DNA from: Bretschneidera sinensis
Taxonomy: Eukaryota > Streptophyta > Magnoliopsida > Brassicales > Akaniaceae
Length of the DNA: 64,000 nucleotides
NCBI GenBank assembly: GCA_023935145.1
Contig: CM043698.1
Coordinates: 141,185,001 to 141,249,000, forward strand
Direction of reading: 5' to 3'
Made by a program: the position numbers and the translations under genes. The notes under the pieces are model-generated. The model did not search any database. It was not told where the DNA came from and saw nothing but the letters and a program-made list of their open reading frames with translations. This document shows, one piece after another, positions 11,926-23,520 of the stretch (positions are counted from its first letter, which is position 1; every line of letters begins with the position of its first letter).

Positions 11926-12215
11926 TTTGAGCAAGAGAGAGGGCATACTGTCTCGGGTGTTGAATGTTAAAGGAAGCAATATGGGGTAACCGAGGAACAT
12001 GTATATGATGTGTTTCAGAAGCAAGTTAGAGATGCATGGAAGGACACAAACAAGGACTGTCTCATGCCTACTGATGTGCCAATGCCTTTACTTATTCGCG
12101 TTTTCAATTTTATGCGAGCAATTTATGTTACTTACAAGGAAAAATAAGGTTACACCAATGTTGGAAAAGTCATGAAAGAAAATGTTGCATCCGTACTTAA
12201 TGATCACTGCCAATC
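11926..12215 (+). pseudogene. Terpene synthase remnant A, last exon
   Basis: It follows an AG acceptor (atatatatag) and reads FEQERGHTVSGVEC, then a stop where other copies have Tyr (YMKQ), then KQYGVTEEHVYDVFQKQVRDAWKD...DVPMPLLIRVFNFMRAI.VTYKE, a second stop, and [17 protein letters not shown]. This is the C-terminal alpha-helical part of a class I terpene synthase with the final Glu of the NSE/DTE motif. Two in-frame stops show it is dead. Its intron and upstream exons were separated by the Athila at 5914-11912. Confidence 0.88.
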
Positions 12216-12780
12216 TAAGGAAAATTTATACTCCCTTTGGAGTTCAATTATGGTGACTTCAGTTATCATAACTTGATCAAATTTAGCAAATTTAATTTTA
12301 TTGATATGCTATGTAACATTAAATTATTTTCAAATGTATATTTTTTACTACCAAATGGTATAAAAAAAGTTATGACAACTTGATTTCGTATCAAGTCATC
12401 ATAGATTCACTGCCCATTGTATATGTGGGTTCATTTTGCTCGTCCTAGGTAACTGTTCGAATGGGAAATGGACTAGTGGAGAGTGTTATATATAAAGGTA
12501 TTAAGTCATCAATTTGTATCAAGAACAAGCAATATACGTAAATATCTCTATTTTTCTAGTAGGGTAAATTTTTTTACATGTGGGATAATTTATGTGCAAT
12601 TTACATCAACGCTAAATAATTTACACACAAACCCAAAACTTTTGAAATATGTAGAAAATTTACATCAAATTTAGATAATTTTAATACTTTTGGGTGTAAT
12701 TTATTTATATTAGTTAAATACTTTTAAAAATATAAAAAATATTAATATTTTTTTCAAATATTAAGTAGGGCAAGATATCT
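12216..12780. other. Non-coding AT-rich spacer
   Basis: TPS 3' flank and intergenic sequence with no recognisable gene or element. Confidence 0.5.
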
Positions 12781-14762
12781 CATTGCCCCCATTGTGAATC
12801 CCCATTACTTCGAAATCACTTTGCAAGAAGGAACTTAGTGAAATTACTAGGCAAGTTATTTTGGATAGTGGAATGTATTTTGCATATATTGGATTGTGGT
12901 AATTGTATATTAATGTTATTTCAGGTGGTGGAAGGATTTGGACTTTAATAGACATAGAGTGGTTAGAGTGCTTCTTTTGGATATTGGAGTGTATTTTGTG
13001 TTAGTATTTTGGCTCAAATCTTCATATGAAAGAATTCAAATTAGTTTAGAGAAAGCTTAGTTTCCTATTTTGTAGTTGTTTATTTTAGTAGGAGTAGTAG
13101 TAGTCTTCTATGTTGTTCTTTTTCTAGTAATATTAGAAAAATATCCTTTATATATAGGGGATCCTAGAAAAGTTTGAGACACTCATATTTCCAATATACA
13201 TTGTAAATTAAAGGGACTTATAACTAGAACTAGCTAGGTTGAGAGCTTTGGGTGTATAGGAGATTTTGGGTTGTGAGGTTGTCAGGGTAACATTTTTTTT
13301 CCTAAAGTTGTGAGTTTGTTGGTAGCGTAAGCAAAGTGTCAAACCACATTAAAATTCTTGTATTTATTTTCTTTTTATTTTTACTATTATGATTGTGTGG
13401 TGTTGATTTGATGTTAGATTTCCAATATTTTGAGCCTCAATTCTTTCTTGCTAGGAGAATTCTAACCAAAGTAATCACCATGGTTTCAATCATAAATGAT
13501 ACGAATGATGCATATGGCCCCCTTGAAGAACTCTAGCTCTTTAGAGAGGCAATTAAGAACTTTGATGTATATATATAGATATAATGTGTGTGCATCATTT
13601 GTTTGAGAATTTGAAGGAAAACACCAATTTGAACTTAGATTAGCTAGAGTGGGGTGCTTCAATTTCAAGTGGGATATCAGTAGCATGAACCAACTTCCAT
13701 AGTACATGCAACTAATTTATCAAATACCATTAGATGTTTACATTGAAATTGAGCATGTGAGATTGCAAAAAATGAAGGTCATACCGAGTACACTATGCAA
13801 AGGACACAGTGAGTAACTAGTGCACTATGTTTGGATGTTGGAAAATGTGAAAGAAAAGAAAATACGAAGAAAAATGAAAAATAAAAGATTTTATTTGAAA
13901 CCATTTTTTTCCACTTAATTTTGTTAAATTATGTAAATCTCTATTAACTTTTCTTTTACATTTAAACAACACGAAGAAAGATGTTTTCCTTTTTTCTTTC
14001 GATTTTCGTTTCTTTTTGAAAGTTTCTTACGATTTGTGCCTTTGATTTTCATCGGATTAGTTTAATTGATTGCTCCACAGACATATGAAAATGGCTCAAC
14101 AATGAATTTCAAGCTCAAAACACACATTAATTTGTTAGTTTTGATGTATGGAAGATGAACAATCTAGTTGGCGCATATCTTGAAGAAGCTAAATGGATTT
14201 ATGAGAAATACATCCCAACAATGGATGAATATATACGCATTGTGCTAGTAACCGCCTCTTACACTATGCTCCCATTCAACTGTATCTTTTGGTGGCATGG
14301 AAGATATGGTAGTAGAGAAATTCTTTGATTGGGCTTTAAATGACCCTAAAATCATTAGAGCTTCATCAGTTGTTTGAAGACTCACAGATGACATAAAAAC
14401 ACACAAGATATAAAATGTTTTATTTATTTTCGAAACATTATTAGTGGAGACTACTGATGTTTATTTTGGATGTCAATGGGAAATGTCTCTACTCCTATAT
14501 ATTTTAGTTTGAATAAAAAAGAGGGCACTCTACCTCAGGTGTGGAATGTTACATGAAACAGCATGGGGTAACTGAGGAAAATGTTTCTGATGTGTTTAAT
14601 ATGCAAGTAGTTAGGGATGCATTGAAAGACATAAACAAGGAGTGTTTGCTTCCTACTGATGTGCCAATGCCTCTTCTTATGAATATTCTCAATCTTATGC
14701 GAGTAATTCATGTTATTTATAAGGAAGAAGATGGTTACACCAATGTTGGGAAAGTCATGTTA
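12781..14762 (+). pseudogene. Terpene synthase remnant B, exons 3 (tail) to 7
   Basis: Exon 3 tail is at about 12813-12852 (CKKELSEIT-like). Exon 4 is at 12925-12998 and 13433-about 13552: [36 protein letters not shown], then NDTNDAYG where the active gene has DDVYD, so the metal-binding Asp pair is lost. Exon 5 is at about 13660-13770 (WDISSMNQLP, stop). Exon 6 is at about 14140-14400 (NLVGAYLEEAKWIYEKYIPTMDEYIR, with frameshifts, and LTDDI from the NSE box). Exon 7 is at 14530-14762 ([18 protein letters not shown]...TNVGKVM). A solo LTR (12999-13427) splits exon 4 and a Tat-like element enters exon 7 at 14763. It is a pseudogene by several independent lesions. Confidence 0.88.
12999..13427 (+). 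repeat. Solo Copia-type LTR in TPS exon 4
   Basis: It begins TGTTAGTATTTTGGCTCAA and is homologous to the LTRs at 47042, 55214 and 56468. Its last bases, ccaata, are a decayed ccaaca. It is flanked by a perfect 5-bp TSD ttttg (12994-12998, 13428-13432). Removing LTR and one TSD restores continuous TPS exon 4 sequence, so this is a clean insertion followed by LTR-LTR recombination. Confidence 0.9.
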
Positions 14763-15285
14763 TGTAGAGAAATTTCACTCAGCCAATGATATAACGACAC
14801 GTGGCACCCTTCGAGGGCCAAGGCATAATTTCACAAGCCCAATCAAGTGGCTAATCATACACTCCCATGTGGCATGGGCAAAATGGTATTTTTACCCTTA
14901 GATATTCTGACCAGCCACATTAATTTCCCCATGATAGTTACTTCCGATATTAAACCTGAGTAAATCTTAGTGTTATTACCTTATAATTACACCTGACATT
15001 ATTACAATTATTGCACCACATTATTTCCCACAATTAACTCTCATAACAGACTTAATCTCAGGTAGTATATAAATGGGGCTCCCACCATTTCCCAAGGATT
15101 ATAAAATTCTTTCTACAACTCATATTCTCTTATTCCCTTATTTCAAGATATTGACTTACGGATCAGAGAGTCCTTCCAGAGGCACAACCTTCTTCGTCGA
15201 CATCTAGTTATTTTTTTGTGTTTTTGGTGTGCATAGGTGTTCCGTTTCTCTTGTAAGATCACTTGTTCCAAAATCGACATCAACA
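14763..15285 (+). repeat. Tat-like 5' LTR
   Basis: It begins TGTAGAGAAATTTCACTCAGCC and ends ACATCAACA just before the PBS. A TATA-like tatataaatgg lies at 15067-15077. The first ~90 bp match 17853-17945. The general outline (acacgtggc near the start, atcggagagtcc..ggaggcac near the end) recurs in the LTRs at 25191 and 27196, which marks them as related families. Confidence 0.85.
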
Positions 15286-15328
15286 GATTGGCGCCATATG
15301 TGGGAAACTATCAAGAACTCATCTATTG

Positions 15329-16400
15329 AAAATGTCGACTAAGAATGCCACTAGAAATGTTGTTGAAAATCGCGCTTCAACCAGCTGTGACACACACGAA
15401 AACCTTGACATCCCTTGGATTCTCGAGTGTGTTGCAACCCACAAAGATTCGCATCAACTTGTGGATCAACTGTAGCAGTCCCAGTCAAACAACTCAGCCC
15501 TTCACCCAATTCCTACTAATCCTAAAGCCCTAGTTACCCAAGGGCAATTCCTACAACTTATTCAACTAATAGCCAACCTAAATACTCAGCTTGGAGGGCA
15601 AGCTCTTCTCTTTCAACTTCAAGCCTCGCAAAAAAGTCCTCGATTAACGAGGCAACAAAGTCCTTGGCCTACGGGGCACCAAAAATTTGACAAGAATAAC
15701 TCTCCTAGACGAAAGTCCAGCACTTGGTCATCCTCAAACCACAAACAAAAGTCCCGGGGGGAATTCCATGACCTCCAAAAAATTAATAGACGTTGATCGG
15801 AAGCTAAAAGAAATGGATAAGAAAATTGGAGAAGCATGTAAGAACCGGGGAGCCAACGTCTTCGATAAGCTCGATTATCATGATCCCTCGTTTACCCAGG
15901 ATATCCTAGATGAACTGTTCTCACAACACTTCAGAATGCCAATCATCAAAGCTTATGACGGTACCACCAATCCCATGGATCACTCCAACTATACAAAACA
16001 ACCATGCTTCTGCATCGATATCCATATGTAGTTTTAGGCCGAGCATTTCCATTAATGTTGGAGAAAGTCGCTAGCGCTTAGTATTCTTATATGAAGTCTG
16101 ACAGCATTAGCTCCTTCAAAGAACTCAGTCATACATTTCCTCAATAGCAAAGGTTCAAGGAAAATATCCAAAAGCCTCTTCAACATCATCCAATAAAGAG
16201 GCGAGAAACTCCATGAGTACATCTCTTGCTTCAACACAGCAACTTGGGACATTCCTGACCTTAACTCTAAGGTCCAATCAGTCACTTTCAAGAATGGGTT
16301 TAGAACAGGAACCTTTAGCTCTAAACTCGCTAGATGACTAGCTAAAGACATGAATGAGATACTCGCTCAAGCTGAGGAATACATACTCATTGAAGAAGAT
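15329..16400 (+). pseudogene. Tat-like gag, fragmented
   Basis: Pieces readable with frameshifts: MSTKNATRNVVENRAST at 15329; a central ORF 15687-16031 with DVDRKLKEMDKKIGEAC, DPSFTQDILDELFSQHFRMP and KAYDGTTNPMDH; then AFPLMLEKVAS and SISSFKELSHTFPQ at 16040-16140. These align with the gag of the large element (DPPFTQEVLDAPLPPNF, MPQIKPYDGSTDPLDH, AFPLTLEKVVGTW, IRTFKDLSYAF at 28380-28640). Gag forms the capsid; this copy cannot. Confidence 0.8.
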
Positions 16401-16429
16401 TAAGCTTTCCATGGGGAGCGAGACACTCA

Positions 16430-16615
16430 GACTTGGCGACATAGTCCTCATGAAAAGCAAAGTATACCATGCACAAGAGCGGTGAAGATGGCTCCAAACT
16501 GAGAATGACCTTATCATATCCGGAGGATCTATAGAATCGGAACCTTTGAGCTCGAGAATATTGATGAGACACCTTCACCTCGGACCTGGAAAGCCAAGAA
16601 CGTCAGGAAATTCTA
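16430..16615 (+). pseudogene. Tat-like integrase C-terminal relic fused downstream of gag
   Basis: Reads LRLGDIVLMKSKV, then in another frame RIYRIGTFELENIDETPSPR and TWKAKNVRKFY, ending at a stop near 16618. This corresponds to the end of integrase in the large Tat element (GPYRIKRVCRPGTFELEE...PRTWNAEHLRRFF at 33820-33920). Protease, RT, RNase H and integrase core are absent, so one large deletion joined gag to the last ~60 codons of pol. Confidence 0.75.
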
Positions 16616-16974
16616 TTAGTAACTATTCTTTTCGCATTACTTTGCAATTTATTTTGTTTGTTAATAAAATGATATAAGGAGTTATTGAACTACTTTTTAG
16701 TTTTGCAAACAATTACACAAGAGCACTTGCTCCTACAGTGTCGGCGACAGGGTCGAGCACAAAAAGTCGTTAGCCATTGACACACTGTAGACGTCAATGA
16801 TTGACACAACAAAAAGTCATCAGCTATTGATGCACCAAAGATGTTAGCCATTGACTCAACAAAAATCCATCAGCCACTGATGCACCACATATGTCAACCA
16901 TTGATGCAACAAAAAGCCCTTAGCCATTGACTCAACAAAGACCTTGGTTTATATAGTCAATGATTGGTCAGTCT

Positions 16975-17410
16975 CCTTCTACTTACCCAAGGGGAATATG
17001 CTGAGCACTGACTCCACTCAGATCAAAATACCTCAATAAACTAGGGGAATGCACCAAGCACTAACTCCCCTCGGATCAAAATACCTCAATAACCGAGGGG
17101 AATTCACCGAGCACTGACTCCCCTTGGATCAAAATCCCTCAATAACCGAGGGAAATGCATAGAGCACTGAATCCCTTTGATTCAAAATACCTCAATAACC
17201 GAAGGGAATGTGCTGAGCAATGACTCCCCTCGGATCAAAATACCTTAATAACCGAGGCGAATGCACCGAGTACTAACTCCCCTCGGATCATAAATCTCTT
17301 AATAACTGGGGAGAATGAGTTGAGCACTTGGATCAAAATCCTCTAACATAATCGAGGGAAATAAGTTGAGCACTAACTCCCTTCGGACTAAATTTTGCAA
17401 CGTAAACTAA
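16975..17410 (+). repeat. 53-bp tandem array in the 3' region of the Tat-like element
   Basis: About eight imperfect copies of a ~53-bp unit (gagcactgactcccctcgga...aataaccgaggggaatgcac). Each unit contains inverted arms CCCCTCGG and CCGAGGGG about 18 bp apart. A less regular 'gccattgacacaac aaaaag' repeat precedes it (16750-16930). Confidence 0.8.
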
Positions 17411-17945
17411 CGAGGATGCACCGAACAATCACTCTCCTCGGTCAATGTGCAACACAATAAAGCGGAGAAAATTCTCAAATCAAAATCATCGGCAACCAAG
17501 GAAGCATGAGGCCTTGGAAAAATAAAAAAGGCTCGCACCTAGCATGAGGCCTTGGACAGTTGAAAAAGCTCTCATCTCTCAAAATCTTGAAAAGAAAAGA
17601 CCAGAAAAGCATCAAGATTTTCTCTGAAAATATATACCTTTAAAAAGAAAAGATTCTGAAAGGGACATCAAAGACAGAGGGTTTGACCACAATTTTTAGA
17701 AAGTTTGAAGGGTTTGAATGTAATTTTTGAAAAATTCAGAGACCTTGAATGTAATTTTCAAAAAGTTTGAGAAGTTCATAGATGATTTTTGAAAATTTAG
17801 AGACCTTAAATGCATTTTTCAAAAGATCGAGGGGTCTGAAAAGGGGGGCATATGTATAGGGAAATTTCACTCAACCAATGACATAACGACACGTGGCATC
17901 CTTTGAGGACGAAGACATAATTTCACAAGCCCCGGTTAATCATAC

Positions 17946-20339
17946 ACTCACACATGTTACCCCACAATTTCGCATTATTGAGAACAACGTTGCACAGGTC
18001 CCTGTTCGATGTACCAACACATTTTTGTGTTTCAGCAGAATCTGTTGTGACCAAACACAAAACACATGTTGTGTTTTGGGGGTCAATAATAAAAGTGGGA
18101 GCCTCCCTTAATTTTCCACTGTATGTTTATGTAGAATCAAAAGTAATTAAACTGCATGTACCTATTGCTACTATAGTCATTAGAAAAATATCAGACATCC
18201 AACCAGTTGAGACATCATATAATTGATTTATTAGATCAATCAATTGGTCAAGGATCAGACAGTTAGTTCATAAAAAAAATATTAAATAAAAATATTATTA
18301 TTAATATTATATCAAGAACATGTAAACGTATAAGATATATAAAATCATCATTAAATATTAACTTAAGCTTAAAAAAATAACTATATGTCAAGTTTTAAAC
18401 ATTACTAATTGATACATAATAATTCATAAAAGTTGAACATTATATATAATAATATGTAATTTCCTTTTTTTCCCTTTTGTGTGTGCTTTTTTTGAGTAAC
18501 TTCTCAAAAAATGAAAGGGAACAAAAAAGTTTTAATATTGACTATCATTTCATATCGAAAAGATGTGTTTAAAGAGAGTTATATATAAATATCATTATGA
18601 AACTCTAAAAGTTGAATGTTCTTTTGGAATTGACATATTCAATCAATCTTACATACGTAATTATTTCTTTTTTTTTTTCGCTCCATCTCCATTGTGTGTT
18701 GGCTCAATATGAGGTATACAAAGCTCTCCACCTGATAGTGCTTCAAAAGAAACTAGGGTCACAATGTAATTTATGGGACGAATTAAGTTGAAAAAAATTG
18801 TCATTCAAGTAGTTTCGAAAGAAACCAGGGCCATAACTTTACCATTTTTTTAGCATGATTGTTTGTTCAAGTGTTTTATTAATAATTGAATTTGATGTAT
18901 TGTACATTTTAATGAATAAAATTAATATTAATATAGCTTTACCATTTGTTTTAGCATGATTGCTTGTTTTATAGACTAAAAATTATTTATTCTTAATCTT
19001 AATCATCGTTTGTCAAAGCAAACCGTGGAAAATAAAGTTTTTTTTCTTCATATTTTATGAATTTCTTTTTGTTTTTATCCTCTACAATCTATTGTAAATT
19101 AGTTCCTTATATTAAATAATTTACTTTTACTATATATCATTTTGACAATATTATAAACCTACTTGTGGTTATCAATTGAGTGATCCAAAGTTTGGTTTAA
19201 CAGTAGTTTTTATTTAATGATTTTATAAAATGTTATTTGAAATTTTTTTTGGTAAAGTGGTAACGAAACTAAAAATTATTTAGTATTTAATAAAAAAATA
19301 ATAAAAATAAATTTTTTTTTTAACACAAACTCAATTTTTTAGAACTTTGATTTTTTTATAAACCGTTTTTTAGAAGTAGTATGCCTTAAATTGTGTTTAT
19401 AAAAAGCATAAATTATTTTTTAAACTTTCTGAAACGATACTGAAAGTCACATCTCCCAGTTATAATTAGTTTGTGTCCTTAAAAAAACAACTAGTTCCTT
19501 AATATTGATGATTTATATTTTAATCAGAATGAAAATTAAGTGGCTTAAACATATTTTTCATTATTTAACGTAGAAAAAAATTAAACTGGTTTTGAGGGTC
19601 AATAATGAAAGTGGGGGCCTCCCTTAATTTGCCATCATAGCTATTATAATCGTATCATACATGAACTAGTTTAGATATCAAATCATTGATTCATTCAATA
19701 GGTGAATGTGATACATAAAAAATTATAATATTAATTATATTATATCGAATGTATGTACAAGTATAAGTATAAGATATATAAATAATAACTTAATATTAAC
19801 TTAAACTTAATAAAAACGATTACAAATTAAGTTTTAAACCTTATTAATTGATAGATAATCATTCATAAGAGTTAAAACCTCTTAATTGAGATTTGAGAGT
19901 GAGAACGTTTAAAAAAACATTGAAGTCAACAATGCATTCAAAATGTTTTATATGTGATAATATGTAATTATCTTCATTTATCTCTCGAGTATTTTTCTTG
20001 AATAAGTTCTAAAAAAAAATGAAAAAGAACAAAAAAGTTTTAAATGAAAAAGAGTAAAAAAAAGTCTAAAGAGTTCTATATAAGTATCACTCTAGCTCTA
20101 AAAGTTTAATGTTATTTTGAAATTGGCTTGTATAATCAATTTTATATGTAACTCTTTGTTTAATAATGTTTCGAAAGAATTTGTGCACATGCATAATTTA
20201 GGGATAAGTTTAGTTGATAAAATTATCATTTTAATAATTGAAATGTTTCCTTTTGTGTCCGATCAATATTTTTTCTTTTAAAAAAAACCGATAATATTAC
20301 AACGACGATTAACAAAACCATCAAAACATTTATTCAAGA
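17946..20339. repeat. Non-coding region with two copies of a TPS-flank repeat (R)
   Basis: Two divergent copies of the same sequence, about 18072-18850 and 19590-20290, share in order: gggtcaataat(a/g)aaagtggg, tattatatca.g..c(a)tgtacaagtataaga, aatattaacttaa(a/g)cttaa, caagttttaaac, gagttatatataa, and aatttatggg..aattaagttg. A third partial copy is at 40096-40590, upstream of the TPS gene, and a short fourth lies at 26100-26165. No coding potential was found; ORFs at 17893-18226 run through repeat and are not convincing. R could be a mobile element or an ancient flank. Confidence 0.65.
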
Positions 20340-20735
20340 TTGACGGGAGACTCAATGCGAGGAGGAGTTTCTCTCAACCAAACATTACAACGATGATTAA
20401 CAAAACCCTCTCTAACTAACCAGTGAGCCACCTAATTACTGGAACGATGAACATGCTTAAAACTTGCCTGCATGTCATCAGTAATAGATTTTATATCTTC
20501 AATAACAATGGCTACAAGCGAGAGATTATCACCACTCGACTTGCAACCATTCTAGACCTGTGACGAATTACTCTTCATAACAACCATTCCTTCACCAACT
20601 CTGGCAGCCATTTTGACGCCCACTAGCGTAGCCAAAGCCTCACTCAACAGCGGATCACGAACATTTAGAAAGTCTCGGGCAGCAGCAGCCACCACTTGCC
20701 CGTTCCAGTCTGTTCAGTAACTGATGGTGGCAAAA
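20340..20735 (-). pseudogene. LINE-type RNase H (RVT_3) fragment
   Basis: On the minus strand this reads as an RNase H-like C-terminal domain of plant non-LTR elements: FLNVRDPLLSEALATLVGVK, then VVMKSNSSQVWNGCKS, VIEDIKSITDDMQASFKHV, then VAHWLVREGF. In the canonical RVT_3 domain the order E (in EA.A), D (..V..D), and D (in NxxAD/H) is similar. Here the conserved Asp after 'V.K' is Ser/Asn and at least one stop is present. No RT part is adjacent, so it is a 5'-truncated or decayed LINE end. Confidence 0.6.
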
Positions 20736-20819
20736 ACTTTTTTTTTTCCCTTAATTTTACATATGAAAAAGGTTGATATCAAATCCATTCCATAAATGAG
20801 AAAACCAATTACGAATTAA

Positions 20820-21090
20820 TGAAATATATCCCACTGTATAACTATTCTGATGTTATTGACATATCTAAGGTTTTCATCATTTTTGTTATCCTTTGGTACT
20901 GATCATCTATGTCTATAAATACTTAATTACACTAAACTAATTAAGTATAGCAATTGCGACACTAGAAGATTTCTCATGCATAACCTAAAACTCACAAATC
21001 TAGTATACCAAAATGTCTGATCAAATTGCAGCTGCATCTCAGACCACCAATCCGCGCTCTGCAAAATTATCATCTTAGCCTTTATTTAGT
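20820..21090 (+). pseudogene. Terpene synthase remnant C: orphan promoter and exon 1
   Basis: The ATG at 21013 begins MSDQIAAASQTTNPRSAK, almost the same as exon 1 of the TPS at 40726. A lesion in the RRx8W region then puts a stop after SS, and the remainder (cctttatttagtgg) only matches SLWG in another frame. Promoter sequence is conserved: atcctttggtactgatcatctatgtctataaatac (20889-20924) against the same region before 40726, and an upstream block (20829-20882) matches 39240-39295. No further exons follow before the LINE fragment at 21480. Confidence 0.85.
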
Positions 21091-21479
21091 GGAAATTTGA
21101 AATTATATCCATAAATAAAGTTTAGGGATGTTATATACATAAATTTGAAGTTATATGCTGCATTAAGTTATGGTTTGAACAACAAAAAAAAAAAAAAAAA
21201 AAACACTGATGCAATATGTTATGTGTATAACTACAATAGACTAGACTATTGAAGCAAAATTTTGTTATTAATTATAATATTTCAGTGATGATTTTATATA
21301 TTTTATACTTTTAAACGCACTTGATATAATATAATAATAATAAAATTTGATAATTATTTTTAAGTACTAATGGCTTGATCATTGACGTATTGATTGAACC
21401 AATAAATCAATGATCCCATGTCTACACTAGTTTGATGTCCGATCCTGTTCTATTTTTCTTTCTTAGCAGAAAGGCATAA

Positions 21480-21827
21480 CCACAATTAACTATAGTTAAG
21501 AGTAGAGATGAACAAAGACCAGCTGCCAAATTGATTGGGGAACCTCCTACATCCAGAAGCGCGGCTCATCAAAGGTCATTGCTATTTCGGCTAGCATGTC
21601 AGCAACTGGAAGCTTGGAAAGATCACAGCAAATCATAAACTTCATCAATGAACGAACCAAAGATGGCAAACGATGGGCCAGCAGCTTGCAGAGCCCCAAC
21701 TACCACAGCGGCGTTAGACTCCACAACAACGCAAGCAAAACGCAAACCCTCATCAACTGCTTGGGCCTCCACCATGACCACCTCACCGAGCAAAGGAAAA
21801 CAAGCCCATAGACCCCAACACTTGCCC
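21480..21827 (-). pseudogene. Second LINE-type RNase H fragment
   Basis: The minus strand reads VVMVEAQAVDEGLRFACVVV ESNAAVVVGALQAAG...FAIFGSFIDEVYDLL then stop. This is the typical EAxAxxxGL...V.ESD...V..AL core of RVT_3 RNase H domains of plant LINEs, with the catalytic ESD changed to ESN. It may belong to the same element as 20340-20735, but the TPS remnant lies between them. Confidence 0.6.
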
Positions 21828-22364
21828 TGTTAAGAATAAAGTAGAGGAAAAATAAACAAACATAAAAAATTTATATGGTTCAGAGCTAAAACTCATACAT
21901 CTATATCCACGGGCGATGATAAGTGATTCCACTATAATCAAAATTAGAGTATAAATCAAAAGAGATAAAACTCCCTAAGCCCAAATATCCAAATACACCA
22001 AAATCTAGGCTACCATAAATTTAATTGGGAAAATACAATAGCTTAGAAAAAAAGAAGTATTAACCATCCAAAGAGATATGTTCGTTGTACAACTCTGTTT
22101 GTTGTAGCTTTCTCTCTCTGATGCTCTGTTGTAGCTTCCTCTTTATTATTGAAAGAATAGAAATATGCTCACATATATAGGCTAAATTAAGGAGAATCAT
22201 TCTTCTACTTAATTTTGTATTCCTTGTCCTACTAGTACCAAAATAGCCACATTTTTTTTTAATTCTTGCTTTTACTATTGCAATTTGTACTCTTGCATGA
22301 TGACGTGACAATTAAAAGAAGAATGAGCGCGATTTTCCTCCAAAATTACAAGCCATATCTAACA
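21828..22364 (-). repeat. Tnt1-like Copia LTR, minus strand
   Basis: TG...CA ends (tgttaagaataaag ... gccatatctaaca). Immediately outside the higher end is aatctccacctta (22365-22377), which read on the minus strand is the polypurine tract taaggtggagatt typical of plant Copia. This is therefore the 3' LTR of a minus-strand element whose body is gone. It is homologous to the LTR at 49873-53824 and acts as the empty-site reference for the CACTA insertion there. Confidence 0.82.
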
Positions 22365-22386
22365 AATCTCCACCTTAGCTGGAATT

Positions 22387-22750
22387 CAATACAAGAAAAA
22401 TGGGTATCATCGAGGGGAAGACGTCGTCGGTGATACCCTTTCTACCGTCAGTGATAGTTATCTCCGACGAATGCCTGTTGGTGATAAGCCATCGGACATA
22501 ACCTCCTTGGTGATACAACTTTTCTCCGACGGCTTTAATAACGGACAGGCTGTCGGTGATGTCTCTTCCCAAAAATTAAATTTTTGTTGTTTTTAATAAA
22601 TACAAATTAAAAATAACTTATTAACGATGGATTATTCCATCGGTGATAATAGTTTTCCAGAAAAAATAAAGACCTATCACCGACGAATTATTCCGTCGTT
22701 GATACTAGTTTTCCGGGAAAAATCAAGCAGTATCACCGAAGAATTTATTC
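22387..22750 (+). mobile_element. CACTA-type remnant, left end
   Basis: It starts caatacaagaaaaatgg, a decayed CACTACAAGAAA terminus. It continues with short subterminal repeats of the type (a)tcaccgacgaattattccgtcggtgata in both orientations, a usual CACTA arrangement. No right terminus: it is cut where the 48-bp array begins. The same family's right end is at 39799-40095. Confidence 0.6.
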
Positions 22751-23520
22751 CATCTCTAAGACTTTGAGGAGTTTGATCCAAGTCATCCTCCTCGGACACA
22801 TCTTCATAAATCCGAGGAGTTTGATCCAAGTCATTCTCCTCGGACCCATCTCCAAGACTCCGAGGAGTTCGATCCCAAGCATCCTCCTTAGACCCATCTA
22901 CAAGACTCCGAGGAGTTCGATCTCAAGCATCCTCCTCAGACCCATCTCCAAGACTTCGAGGAGTTTGATCCAAGTCTTTCTCCTTAGACCCATCTGCAAG
23001 ACTCTGAGGAGTTTGATCCAAGCCATCCTCATTGGACACATCTCCACAACTCCTAGGAGTTTGATCCAAGTCATTCTCCTCAGACCCATCTCCAAGACTC
23101 CGAGGAGTTTGATCCCAAGCATCCTCCTCAGACCCATCTCTAAGACTCCGAGGAGCTCGACCTCATTCATCCTCCTCGGACCCATCTCCAAGACTCCGAG
23201 GAGTTTGATCCAAGTCATCCTCATTGGACACATCTCCACAACTCCGAGGAGTTTGATCTAAGTCATTCTCCTTAGATCCATCTCCAAGATACCGAGGAGT
23301 TCAATCCCAAGCATCCTCCTCGGACACATCTTCAAGACTACGAGGAGTTTCATCCAAGTCATCCTCCTTGGAAACATCTCCACAACTCCGAGGAGTTTAA
23401 TCCAAGTTATTCTCCTCGAACCAATCTCCAAGACTCCGAGGAGTTCGATCCCAAGCATCCTCCTCGGACCCATCTCCAAGAGTCCAAGAAGTTCGATCAA
23501 AGTCATTCCCCTTTGACCTT
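22750..23520. repeat. 48-bp tandem array
   Basis: About 16 imperfect copies of a 48-bp unit (ccatctccaagactccgagg agtttgatccaagtcattct cctcggac in three parts). Because 48 is a multiple of three, open frames run through it on both strands as 16-residue repeats (plus strand RSLIQVILLGPISKTP), but this is a property of the array and not evidence of a gene. Each unit holds arms CCGAGGAG and CTCCTCGG about 16 bp apart. It probably lies in the 3' region of the Tat-like element whose LTR is at 25191. Confidence 0.85.

Larger units (their letters stand above)
14763..17945 (+). mobile_element. Tat-like Gypsy deletion derivative (non-autonomous)
   Basis: 5' LTR 14763-15285, PBS at 15287-15306 (attggcgccatatgtgggaa, Tat type), broken gag (15329-about 16400), a short relic of the integrase C-terminus (about 16430-16615), a 53-bp tandem array, a PPT (aaaaggggggcata, about 17840-17852), and a 3' LTR that starts TGTATAGGGAAATTTCACTC at 17853 and is recognisable only to about 17945. 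No TSD can be checked because the right end is lost. It interrupts TPS remnant B. Confidence 0.82.

Noticed and set aside
11918..12260. Functional TPS last exon
   Set aside because: Two in-frame stops and no connected upstream exons.
15619..15837. Minus-strand ORF opposite the Tat-like gag
   Set aside because: Shadow of the gag frame at 15687-16031; composition is Leu/Phe/Trp-rich as expected for an antisense frame.
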